Shown here: piece after piece, positions 37,046 to 47,242 of the stretch
Position numbering within the stretch: the first letter of the stretch is position 1
How the letters are laid out: each line of letters starts with the position of its first letter
NCBI GenBank assembly: GCA_003024785.1
Contig: PUQB01000006.1
Span: 1-64,000, forward strand
DNA: 64,000 nt
Direction of reading: 5' to 3'
Origin: Selaginella tamariscina
Lineage: Eukaryota; Streptophyta; Lycopodiopsida; Selaginellales; Selaginellaceae
Notes under the pieces: generated by a model
What the model saw: the letters and a program-made list of their open reading frames with translations, nothing else
Told to the model about the DNA's origin: nothing
The model's database searches: none
Translations under genes and position numbers: made by a program

Positions 37046-38045
37046 GAATTAAGTTCAAGACAAAAGTTGTGATAAATTATTACCGTGTAATTATAAATCC
37101 GTGGAGTTATTAACTACTACTATAACAAAAAGAAATAATTTACTCTATGAACAGAAAAGATTGGAGTACGCGCTAGGGCTCAATTACATTTTGTGTAAAA
37201 GATTTTATTACTGATCAGTTAATAACACTGTACATTTGTATAGATGGGACGGGAAAGAATTATTTATTATTTTATAGATTTTCAAAATGAATACGATATA
37301 ATCTCGTGTGAAAAAATACTAAACTTAATGAAAAAGATAAGAATATCATGAGTTTTGTGGTTTTGCAATGACAAAATTGTGTTGTAAAATTGTGGCTCAT
37401 GTTATTAATTAAGAACATTATTTAAATACACTTATTGGTTTAGGAGTTCATAATTAATGATCATTATTTTTAATTTTATTTTGTTTAAATATTAATCAAT
37501 AAAGAAGGGATGGTGATTCTCGTTTAAAACAATATGTGGATTTTAAATATTAATGATGCATATGTGGTTTTATCACTGCATACATAAGTCAATATGCATA
37601 AATATTTAAAATGATTTAAAAAGTTTATACAAAGAGTTTGGATTAAAGATAAATATTCAAAAATTAAAATTTATTTAATAAGATTCTTTTTAAAATATTA
37701 CTTGTGAATGTTAACTTGCTATATATATATATATATATATAGATAGATAGGGATGGAATATACAAATAAATAATATAATAATATATTAATTAACAACAAA
37801 TTTATCATGAAATTATAATTTCAAATTATAAATGTAAATTTATAAATTTTACATGAAAATTAAAAAAAAATCTTACTTCCAAACTTTATATTTTAAATTT
37901 AAAATTAGTAATGTGCTTTTTTAATACATATATACCGATATATATTAATGATAATATTATATATAGATTTTAAAACACATAAATGAAAACTATATAATAT
38001 AATTAACATGATTAGAATATACTTATATATTTGCTTGCATTGAAA
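37046..38045. other. AT-rich duplicated DNA
   Basis: No gene is seen. The segment recurs in inverted form at 55700-56577 and in part at 51290-51890. It contains an (AT)n run at 37720-37740. Confidence 0.6.
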
Positions 38046-38048
38046 TGG

Positions 38049-38158
38049 CTATGCCATTGTTAGGCACCACTACGTACAAACTAGAGACCCTCACAAAACC
38101 ACCTGACCTCCCCGAGTTGTCTCTAGTTTGTACGTAGTGGTGCCTAATAATGGCATAG
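38049..38158. repeat. Long hairpin (about 40-bp arms)
   Basis: CTATGCCATTGTTAGGCACC...CTAGAGA is mirrored by TCTCTAGTTTG...GGTGCCTAATAATGGCATAG around a ~28-bp loop. A further direct copy of the right arm follows to 38215. A partial version lies at 51893-51985. It sits just upstream of a gag fragment each time and may be the end of that element's leader or LTR. Confidence 0.7.
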
Positions 38159-38245
38159 AGACACCACTGAACCTCCCTTAATTTGTCTCTAGTTTGTATA
38201 TAGTGGTGCCTAATAAATTACTATCAAGAGGCAAATTCGAGATGA

Positions 38246-39310
38246 GTGACCGGTGGGAAGGAAAGGATAATATTAATAAAGAGTGGACAAATCAGGAAAT
38301 CGTGTTCAAATTATATGCCATGGTGAAAGACCTCAAGAGTATGTGAATGGCTCTTTAAAAGTAATTTGTGAACAATTGGATGTTATGGAAGATTAGCTTG
38401 CTCAAAGAAACGTGGGTGGTTAGAGCCGAGTATTGAATTGTCTTTGTGTTCCGCCTTTTTTTGGCAAAAAATCCGCAAATGAGGCTATGAATTGATTGAA
38501 GATAATAACAAACTTGCTTATTACATAAGGAGTGATTACTAAGCAGGCTATGATAGTTGTATCAGTGGATTTGAAAGATAAAGTTGTGAAGTGATGAACA
38601 CACATTTGAAATCAGTGCCAATTAACTCACCAAAAAATGATTGTAACTTAGGAGGAGTTTTATAAGTTATTTAAGGAATACGCTCCTCAATTCGATGTGT
38701 CTCGTGCAAAGCAAGGGAAGATGACCTTTGATGACTACATTGAAAATTTAAGTTAACGTGTCTGCCAACCAACAAAAGAATTATTTTATAAATGGGTTAT
38801 TAAATATTAACTTGCGTAGACATTTTAATTCAATAATTCAATTCAGGAATTTGGAGGAGCTATTTGAGTATGCTTGCTTGGTAAATTAGGAAAAGAAGTG
38901 TTTAAGGAGAACAAGCAACATAACAAGAAGCGTGGTAAAAGTACCTCTCCAAGTCCTTATGAGTGTCAAGAGTACATAGGGAATAACAATCGTGTTAGGC
39001 CAAAGTCTAAACTAATAACCTCTAGGTTTTACCAACAACTAATCTAAGAAATTGTTAAGGTATTTGATAGCAAATGTTGTCACATGTGTGAAGAGGTGGG
39101 ACATTGAAATGCAAATTGTTCAATAAGGAGCAACCCCAAGAATAAAAATTTTAATCATTGGACCAACCCCAAAAACAAAAGTTTTAACGGTGGTAAGGAT
39201 AAGGATATGCCTAAGAGACTTGAAGAGATGACCCTGGAGACTTTAGGAGATGATCATTAAACATATGTCAGAAATATTTATAAAAGAATTCTCCACTTGG
39301 CATTATTTGT
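38246..39310 (+). pseudogene. Degenerate retrotransposon gag fragment, copy 2
   Basis: Begins MSDRWEGKDNINKEWTNQEI and soon meets a stop. It is parallel to 31236-32260 and forms the left edge of duplicated unit 2. Sequence after 39310 (to about 39690) is present here and in unit 3 but missing from unit 1. Confidence 0.65.
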
Positions 39311-39722
39311 AACGTCTCATAGTTATATAATAAATATTATAACAATGATTTGCCTTGTATATAACGTTTGACAAGTAAATCCCACGTCTTTGTTCCAAAC
39401 AAGCAAGTGCATGATCCCATATTTACCAACCTGGCTTGAACTTCACCGTTGGGTTTATCTGTAACGTTACTTAATTAGTACACATCATTTAATATTTAAC
39501 TAGTACAGTTTATTACTAATTACATATTGTATTATACAAATTATAATTATTTTAAAAATTATTACCACACAAAATTCTACCGTGTGTATTATTAACCATA
39601 TCATAATATATACAAAGGCTATATTTCATATCATTCCATTGAAGTCTTAAAACATATTTTTGATGTTTGAAACTAGACCAAATTTTATTAAATTTATCAA
39701 TTATGACTATTGATAAGACTAT

Positions 39723-41631
39723 TTATAAGCTCATAGTAATCTTATAATTGTTCCATTCAATAACAAACACACAGTTATTATTATTGCACAACGCTGCCAC
39801 GGATAATCCATGTAAAACACCGTAGATTAACGCATCCTGTAAAACATTCACATTAGACGTGCAAAACACACACGCATGAATACGATCTCTATACAGGAAG
39901 AGATGTCGGGTCCCCAAAGTGATGGCTCGCTTAGCACCAGAAAATACTTGAGTGAACGCCTTTCTGAAACTGTCATAATTTGAAAGTAGAACTTAAGTCG
40001 CGTAGAATACATATCATATAATAACCAAAAGTTTTACTAACTTCTCTAGGAGAATGAGAAAATAGATCTCCAGTAAAAGCTTCATATTCTTCCACTCTGC
40101 ATATGTATGTAGTTAGTACATATATACGTGCACATACATACAATACCTATATCACAGTTCCACGACCATTTTCTTTCCCTAGAGTCGTATGCTTGTAACA
40201 CTGTCTTCATGTTGCCTAAAATTAAACAGTACATGATCTCTCTCACGTACACACACTTATATATACAGATCCTTGCCCACACTTTGACTTCCCAGGAACT
40301 CTACTTCAGGTACTTGTGGAGGTTCTGACAACGCAATGCTTCATCGGCGGGTACCATCTGCACATTATACAAATAAGCTCATATATATATATGTTATAAG
40401 CCATTGTCTCCTCTCCATGTAGAGAGAGAATGATTGAGAAAGAAAATGAATTGATATTACCAATATAATTAAGCCTTTAATTAACCGACATTGTATATTA
40501 AATTGCAAACGCTGCAACGCACAAAATAGTTTTAGGTTTCCAGGCGTTATGGACTATGAAACCAACACCATGTTGGTTACGTCTTCCCCAGCCTCTTCAT
40601 ATAAAACCATATTAAAGACCTTGCACAACTCGAAGATTTTATACCACATCCGTGGCATATATAATCCCACGTAGATCTTGCTTCCCAAGACTGCAACGCT
40701 GTGCTCAACCCCTGCGCCAACCGGCAAAGCACCAATCTTCTTAAGCTCACCGCAGCTGTTGAGCTCCAAGAGTATCAGCTCTCTCTCACCATGTATCCCA
40801 CTTATAAGCCACCTCCCACACAAATTAGTGAGTGTTGTCATTCCTTTGCAGACTCTGTACATGCCTGTAAACCGTTGCTCACTTTTATCAAATCTCACCA
40901 CACACTCGTCCTGCAGGCCATAACATACATTCTCTTTAAACAATGGCTGCTCAACTCTCTGCTGTACTTCAATCCATCTCCCCTCTTTATGCACAATATT
41001 TTTCAATTTCATCTGGTGCATAAGGCTGCTCCACCCATTCATCATCATCATGCGAAACCATGACAGTGTACTTCCCAGCGGTTGTAGAAGACTTTAGTGA
41101 AACTGTTGCCTTGTATTTACGAGCCTCCTGGTCATACGAAACCGCGATGCCTGTTGCGATCATATCCTCACTCGTTCTGAATGCTGGCAGCCTCCATGAA
41201 TCTTTTTCCATGGGTTCCAGAGTACAAGTAGCAAGTATGTTACTTTGTAATTTCGATTTTTGCAGGACCCACGAAACAAGCACGCTATATTTCTGACTTG
41301 TTCTCGACCACACCGAGGCAATTGTGGTACTGGAATATACATGCTTTCATATAGTCTGGTGGCAGTGGCCCCTTGTCGGCAGGAAAACGTAAAACCCTTA
41401 GTCTTTTGAAAGACTTGATTATAGCATCTCCAGGAATACCTTTCCAAGTTCCTTCTTGCAACCTACACGATAAACACAAGGGATACTGCCCGTTGTCGTT
41501 ACGAGACATACTGACAGGATTGGAGCATTAATTATTTGCTTATTTAGCATAAGCATACGTGGCTTTGTAAGTGTGTCCACGTAACCTTGCCAAGTCTTAC
41601 ACACGCTTTTTACCTTTAATAAACATAACAC
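39723..41631 (-). pseudogene. F-box / kelch-associated protein gene, copy 2 (frameshifted)
   Basis: Tandem copy of 32300-34284, near-identical in the 165-codon kelch-like frame (41051-40554). Its first residues are missing because about 45 bp around the start are deleted near 41625. Extra indels occur near 41510, 41300 and 41195. The final exon-like frame 39917-39723 (MGTRHLFLYRDRIHACVFCT..., ending VIEWNNYKI) is cleaner here than in copy 1 and supports a C-terminal extension of the gene. Confidence 0.65.
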
Positions 41632-42062
41632 AATAAAAGGTCAATTCAATAAAGAGATATCCTTACGAAAACATGAAACATATTTTTATAAATTCATGTA
41701 TAATATATGATTTCATATAATATTTTAATCTACTTTAGAGAATAATTAAAACCTTAGTATGAAAATGAAAAGAAAAACAACTTATTAGACTATCAATATT
41801 AACTTAACCATAACTCTTATTCATAAACTCTATTGATATTAAAGAGTATTGCGAAGACTGTCGTTGCCGACGTGCTACTCCCACGAGTATAATATATTAT
41901 GTTAGTCCCCCCGTAATAAAGTGTACATGTGCATATGTGTAAAATGTAGGTGTGACTGACAATATACATTGTACATGTAAGTATAACACACACACATGAA
42001 AGGTAGAATACAAGTATATAAAGGGGTGATTTACCTTGAGAAAGAACGTTAAGGAGTATACA

Positions 42063-42785
42063 ATGAAGTTCTGCCCCTTGATACTATTCGCATCTGTGGT
42101 GATTGCAAACTCTCAAGTAACTTCTCAAGTTACACTATAGACTATGCGGTTTATCCAACTATGCACTTTGGTGACAATCGACAACCAATCGACAGACACT
42201 GGTTCCGATCTTATCTACGCTCGGTGATGGGATGGTGTGGTCACGGTAGCTTCTATCGGCAACAGATCTGGCCTTACCATGGTCGCTTTAACCGCAGGAC
42301 AGATCATAGAAGTTATGGAAACTGTAGGGTAGAAGGTGATATTGTCAGAGATCAGATTATTGCTTCTCCTAACGGAAAAAAAGACCAGTACGCTTTTCAT
42401 ATGCACAACGTTTAACGATTGCAGTACCCCTTTCCTCTTAGCATTGGGCAGGAATTCATTCTCTTGGTTCAGTCATTGCGTCAGCATCGATTGGAATGTA
42501 AACAGAAAACCTAGTGAACTTTTATTTGGAAAAGCCGCTCTACCCGTGCGTGCCACCGGACTGAACATGCTTCCTGACAATGAGTTTTACAAAGTGGCTA
42601 TAGAAGGGATCAGGTTTGGTGGAAAGAATTTGGATTCCGGTTTTAGTATGATATTAGACACAGGTTACACTGCCTCAGTCTTCCCAAGACCATTATATGA
42701 CAGAATTTGGAAGGAAATTGATAGAAAAGTTGAGTGGTTCACCGCTGTGAATCCCAAAGATAAGAAAAGGTGCTTTGGTGAGAGG
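42063..42785 (+). pseudogene. Aspartic protease gene, copy 2, 5' part (split by the transposon)
   Basis: ATG at 42063 with signal peptide MKFCPLILFASVVIANS. An in-frame stop at about 42135 and frameshifts follow, and the first DTGS motif is out of frame with a small deletion before it (near 42195). The 42336-42785 frame keeps FSMILDTGYTASVFPRPLYD. Coding is cut at 42785 by the Mutator-like element and resumes at 50594. TATA box at 42014-42022. Confidence 0.75.
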
Positions 42786-42814
42786 GGGTCTCGGCGAAAA
42801 GGAGGCTCCGGCTC
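42786..42814 (+). repeat. Left terminal inverted repeat of the Mutator-like element
   Basis: About 17 of 29 positions match the right end (50565-50593, inverted). The best-kept block is GGAGGCT at positions 16-22 of each end. Confidence 0.7.
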
Positions 42815-42869
42815 AGGAGGCTTTGTATTATTCTAGTATATTCAGATATTCTAGGTATATTCTAGCATA

Positions 42870-42900
42870 TTCTAGAATATTCTCAAGAATCTTCTAGAAT
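42870..42900. promoter_or_regulatory. HSE-like palindromic cluster, left subterminal
   Basis: TTCTAGAATATTC and GAATCTTCTAGAA each give three alternating nGAAn/nTTCn units in correct phase, the pattern of a heat-shock element. Related ATATTCTAG repeats precede it. It could equally be a transposase-binding or structural subterminal repeat. Confidence 0.4.
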
Positions 42901-43432
42901 ATATAAGTTTTTTAATATGCCGACCAACAAATTTTTAGAATTTTTTTAATACTTTATAAAATAGTTTATAAGTTACTATTCAAACAAAGCATTTTTATGT
43001 AAACCATTTATCCTTGTAGCACCGGGGTCATGAACTCTGCCAGTAAAACGGTGGACCTCATCTCACTAAGCAATCACCTTTGTAGAAAAATGTGACCCGG
43101 GTTCAAGCCAAGCACACGGCTGTAGACGAAGTACATGTGTACACATGGGCTCCAACTTTTGCTCTTCTGAAAGGTAGAACAACTGCATGTAGGATAAGTA
43201 TTAATAGTCACCTTTGTAGAGTCATTTCCTGCCGCACAACGAAAGCCTCCTTCCGTCCTTAATGTCACTTCAACATTTCTCACGACCTAAAAACGTCTTG
43301 GCCTTGTGGAAATTCTTCTCTTGTTCCTTAGACATTTTTTTGGAGTCCGGACCATACGTCCTTCGAAAGGTGGAATTGTTGTAGATCCAGCTCCACGTGG
43401 TGGCGATGGTGTTTTGTCCTTCTGACCCTCAT

Positions 43433-46141
43433 CTACTCTTCCTGCCGTCCCTGTAAACCTTCCAGAACAAAGCCTGCATCCTGTAGTTCTCTGACCTCCT
43501 CACTTGTCAGCTTCATTTCCTTGAGCACAGGCCAAACCGTTGGTGGTGTTGGAATTCGTGACTGAAGAATTTTGCCGTTTGGCCGCGTGAAACACCCTGA
43601 ATCTTTTGGGCAGAACCACATCATCTGTTGTACATACTCCTCATTCCCCAAGGCATCAATGTACATTCGTTTTCCATAGAATCCTGGTGCTGGCACTCTG
43701 CTTGGATAACCGATTGGTTTTCCACACAGAGCAGTTCCTTCCTGATTCATCCCCAAACACTTAACCTTACTGGATGCTCCGATTCGTCTGATGGCCCACT
43801 CTGTTTGCAATCTCTCTCTCCAAAACCTCTTCGAACCTTAACCTCTTTCTCCTGTTGTTTTGGACCACCCGCTCTGTGTACTCTACATCATGTCTGTGTG
43901 AACGTCGAGCATCAGACTGTTCTGTTCCTGTGACTGTTCTCCTAACAGTTTGCACTCGAACGTTAGTGGTACTCGTGAACTCCGGCTGGTCAAGTGTTCC
44001 TCGCTTCCACCAGATTGATAATTGTTGATGGAGATACACTTTTCCCCTCAGAGAGTTTGCGTTGCACTCGTTTCAACAGAGTTTCCTTCGAAGGACCTGA
44101 CCCTGTATACCTCCCTTCTATTGCCGCTTTCACCTTCGCACTTGCATAACTGCATCGGTGAGGTCTAACATTGTCGCCTCCAGCAGTGGTACTCTTTTGG
44201 CCAATCTTGCTCTTCTTGCTCTCGCGTGAATCACTTCAGCATTGTTTGTAGTTGGAACGCTCGCGAGTCCTTCTTCTGTCATGTCTCCCAGTTCCGCCAT
44301 GGAGATGTGGTCCTCATGCCTGATCCACCAAGACAGCCATGTCTTCAAAGCTCGAATGTTTGACGCTCGTCCTTCCCAAAAAGACTCGAGAATTGCTAGT
44401 TGTTCTTTCTTAGATTGTTCATTCAGTGCTGCAGGCCAGGCACGAGCAAGCTTCATGTGTTCTTCGCATGTTCTTCTGCGATCCATTTCTTTGTCACCTG
44501 ACGCACGGATTGCATAAAGTGAAACAGACAGCTTCTTTCCCTCCCTTTCATCTTTTCTCCGTTGTTGAATACTTGGCGCAAGGCTATCCATATCGCTCCA
44601 GCCTCATCCGACATGAAACCAGCAAAGTTGACATTCTCCAAACCCTGTTTCTTACAAACCTCTAGCATTGTGTTCAAGAACTTCAGCACTGCAACATTAT
44701 CTTTGCGGCACATATCTGCGTAAGCTATAGTCACCATGGATCTGACACTGTAAGAGAGCATTAGATAACAAAGATTAAAAGTGTTATGAAGAGTTCTACA
44801 ACTTACAATGGGTCATAAAGGTGTATTCCAATTGTCGCCCAGTCTGGTATACGGTGCGTGTGGTCCAGAACAACCCATTGATCATGAAGGTCTCCTCCAC
44901 TTTGACACCTTCTGATGTAGTCAACTCCTGAACCCGGTCCCTCAACTGTCATTTTGAAGATCAGAGGCTGCTCCTCAGCACCATGCAGTTCCATCCCTGG
45001 AACATGTATGACGTGAATGAAAGGTATTGGCAACTTTGTCTTCAGCTCCAGAAGACCCTCGTAACCCTCTCTAAAGTGTGTCTCCTTCTGTCTTGATTGT
45101 GTAATCCAGTCCCGAGTCCTAAAGGAAAGGTCACGTCAGTGTGTAGAGATCTAAAGAAAAATACCTTCGATGGTTTGTTAGAGGTTCAAGTTTTGAGAGT
45201 AAACCAGTGTACGAGACTTCTCCTTCTTCCTTGAAAAGTTCTTCAAAGATGAGCTCACGCGCAGCTTGAAACTCAATCACTCGTTGATTGGTTCGCGGAC
45301 TGCTCTTTACCACGTTGCTGACACTAGATCTGGCACGCTGAACGTTTGAAGCTGACACTGAGGGGCTGACTGGATGCTGATGAACACCTCTGTGAATGAA
45401 CAACCTTGTAAAAGAAATGTCGTCTGGCAGAATGTAGTACACATAAGCCGGACAAGTGTGCACTAGCAATGGCTCCTCTCCACAATGCTTACATTTCATG
45501 CCTATTACTTTGCCTGTCTCAGTTGTCTTTGCCTTCTCCACAGCACCCTTGAAGTGACATTCATTTGCTTTCTTCTCAAAAGCCAAGTAGGGGCAGGTAG
45601 GATTGATGCATTTGAGATGTCCGACACATGAACTTCGACTGACTCGCCGGAACATGCCAGTGTGTTGTGCTCGGGTGTGTCCAATGGTAGCAGCCATCCT
45701 TGCGATTCATCCCCAAGTACTTCTCTGTGCTTTCTTTCTTTGGGGAAGTTCGTAAATGACATTTCCATTGTATATCTGCGGTAGTTCAGAGACTCGTTTA
45801 ACTTCAGACGAACCAATGAGATCCTTCCCTATCCTACATTTGTCTGCTCTTAGAAGACACACCAGCATGGATTCCTCACGCTCCTTTGTCCGCAACCTGA
45901 ACAACGGGCCCTTAGCCGGGCACAATGTGTAAAAGACAAACTGGTTTGATGCATTGCCTTCTGGTAACAACTCCACATCTTCTCCAGAACTCGCAGAAAC
46001 TGACATCAATTGAACCACATGTATACTGAACCAACAAGGAATGTTGAAAGCAAAGTGAAGATCATGTTCAAACACAAAAGCATTTCCATCTTCATCGACT
46101 GGGAAATCTTTGTCAATGCCTTCATAGGTAACTCTGGCCAT
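43433..46141 (-). pseudogene. MULE-like DDE transposase (several frameshifts)
   Basis: Starts at ATG 46141. A ~130-residue N-terminal part is followed by a Cys-rich zinc-finger region (CVGHLKCINPTCPY...ECHF...MKCKHCGEEPLL, 45640-45470). Two small introns have standard ends: 45119-45164 (46 bp) and 44748-44806 (59 bp). The catalytic core reads WVVLDHTHR (first Asp about 44864), GFMSDEAGAIWIAL (second Asp about 44607), CLFHFMQSVRQ (C/H motif) and TTNNAEVIHARARR (Glu about 44236). Spacing of about 66 and 124 residues suits MULE transposases. A C-terminal Cys-rich segment (CLGMNQEGTALCG...FCPKDSGCF) ends at 43433. Frameshifts near 45750, 44460 and 43800 make this copy inactive as read. All three catalytic residues remain. 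Confidence 0.8.
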
Positions 46142-46613
46142 GACAACGCAAGGAGAAAGCTCGGTGGTTTAGGAAAGCAAAGCAAAAGATTAAACACACT
46201 CTCGTTCGCCAAAAAAAATTATAATCGTTGATAATAAACGTGAATACACTTTTGTATATAATTAATTCTACGCTGCCCAGCTCACAGTGTTCTTAATGCT
46301 GTCCTCTCTAGTATCACCGATTTAATTTAATTACTACCTTTTATGATTTGAAATATCTTCACCTTTACCAATTATTCACATATTTTAATATTAACCCTAA
46401 ATATTAATGTCACATTTATTCCGTAGGGTTCACTGTTTTTCATTGCGGCTAGGGTTTTTTGGTAGATAGGGTTTACTGTTTCCATGCGGCTAGGGTTTTT
46501 TCAATCTCAGATCTGAAATATCTAAGGGGCTTGAGAGGAGCCGCCATCCATTTCGAGTCGATTCGTGCAGTGCCCAAGTAAATCAATCGAGATTTCTGTG
46601 CCGATTTAGATTG
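46142..46613. promoter_or_regulatory. Divergent intergenic region between transposase and ParB-methyltransferase gene
   Basis: No coding signal. The two genes point away from each other, so both promoters must lie between 46142 and 47168. No clear TATA box is visible. Confidence 0.5.
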
Positions 46614-47168
46614 TCGGCACCATCCTCAGTCGGCGGCCACAAGGTATGTGCAATTTCTTTATTTTAATTATTTGCGGCTCAAATAATTTATTTTCAGAGT
46701 TAAAGGGTCTTCCATTTGTGCCGTGAGAGAGATGGCACCATCCTGGTTTAGTCGGCAGCCACAAGGCATTTTCAATTTGTTTATTTTTTGCTTTGCGGCT
46801 CAAGTATTTTTTTTTTTTTCAGAGTTAATGGGTCTTCCCATTTGTGTCGGAATCCCAGAGATAAAGGGTCTTCCCATTTGTGCCGACTGAGAGTGACGGC
46901 ACCATCCTGGTTCAGTCGGCAGCCACAAGGTATTTTGAATTTGTTTATTTTTTGCTTTGCGCTCAAGTATTTTTTTTTCAGAGTTAATGGGTCTTCCCAT
47001 TTGTGCCGTCTGAGAGGGACGGCACCATCCTAGCTCAGTCGGCACCATTATCTCTTCAGTGCCGTCTGAGAGGGTCGGCACCAACTATCTCAGTCGGCAG
47101 GATTTGCTCTTCTACTTTCTGCCGACTGAGAGGGTCGGCACCATCTAGCTTGAGTCGGCAGCCACAAG
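46614..47168 (+). repeat. Tandem repeat of a 5'-UTR exon-intron unit with TGCCGAC hairpins
   Basis: Units of roughly 100-190 bp repeat the series GTCGGCACCATC, CAGTCGGCAGCCACAAG, GTAT..., T-rich tract, TTTCAG, AGTTAAtGGGTCTTCC. Each copy carries both a donor-like AAG/GTAT and an acceptor-like TTTCAG/AG. TGCCGAC-TGAGAGG-GTCGGCA can fold as a hairpin. The last unit leads into a real-looking 5'-UTR intron (47169-47232) before the ATG at 47243. TGCCGAC is also found near both ends of the element (about 42919 and 50500, 50518). Confidence 0.75.
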
Positions 47169-47242
47169 GTTAGTCATTTTTTTTTTTTTTATTTTGTCTC
47201 CTAATCAATTGACTTGTGTGTTTGCTTTCCAGAGTTTACAAA

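Noticed and set aside
43080..43115. Possible tRNA or SINE B-box (GGGTTCAAGCC) near the left end of the MULE
   Set aside because: No matching A-box, acceptor stem or cloverleaf could be laid out around it.
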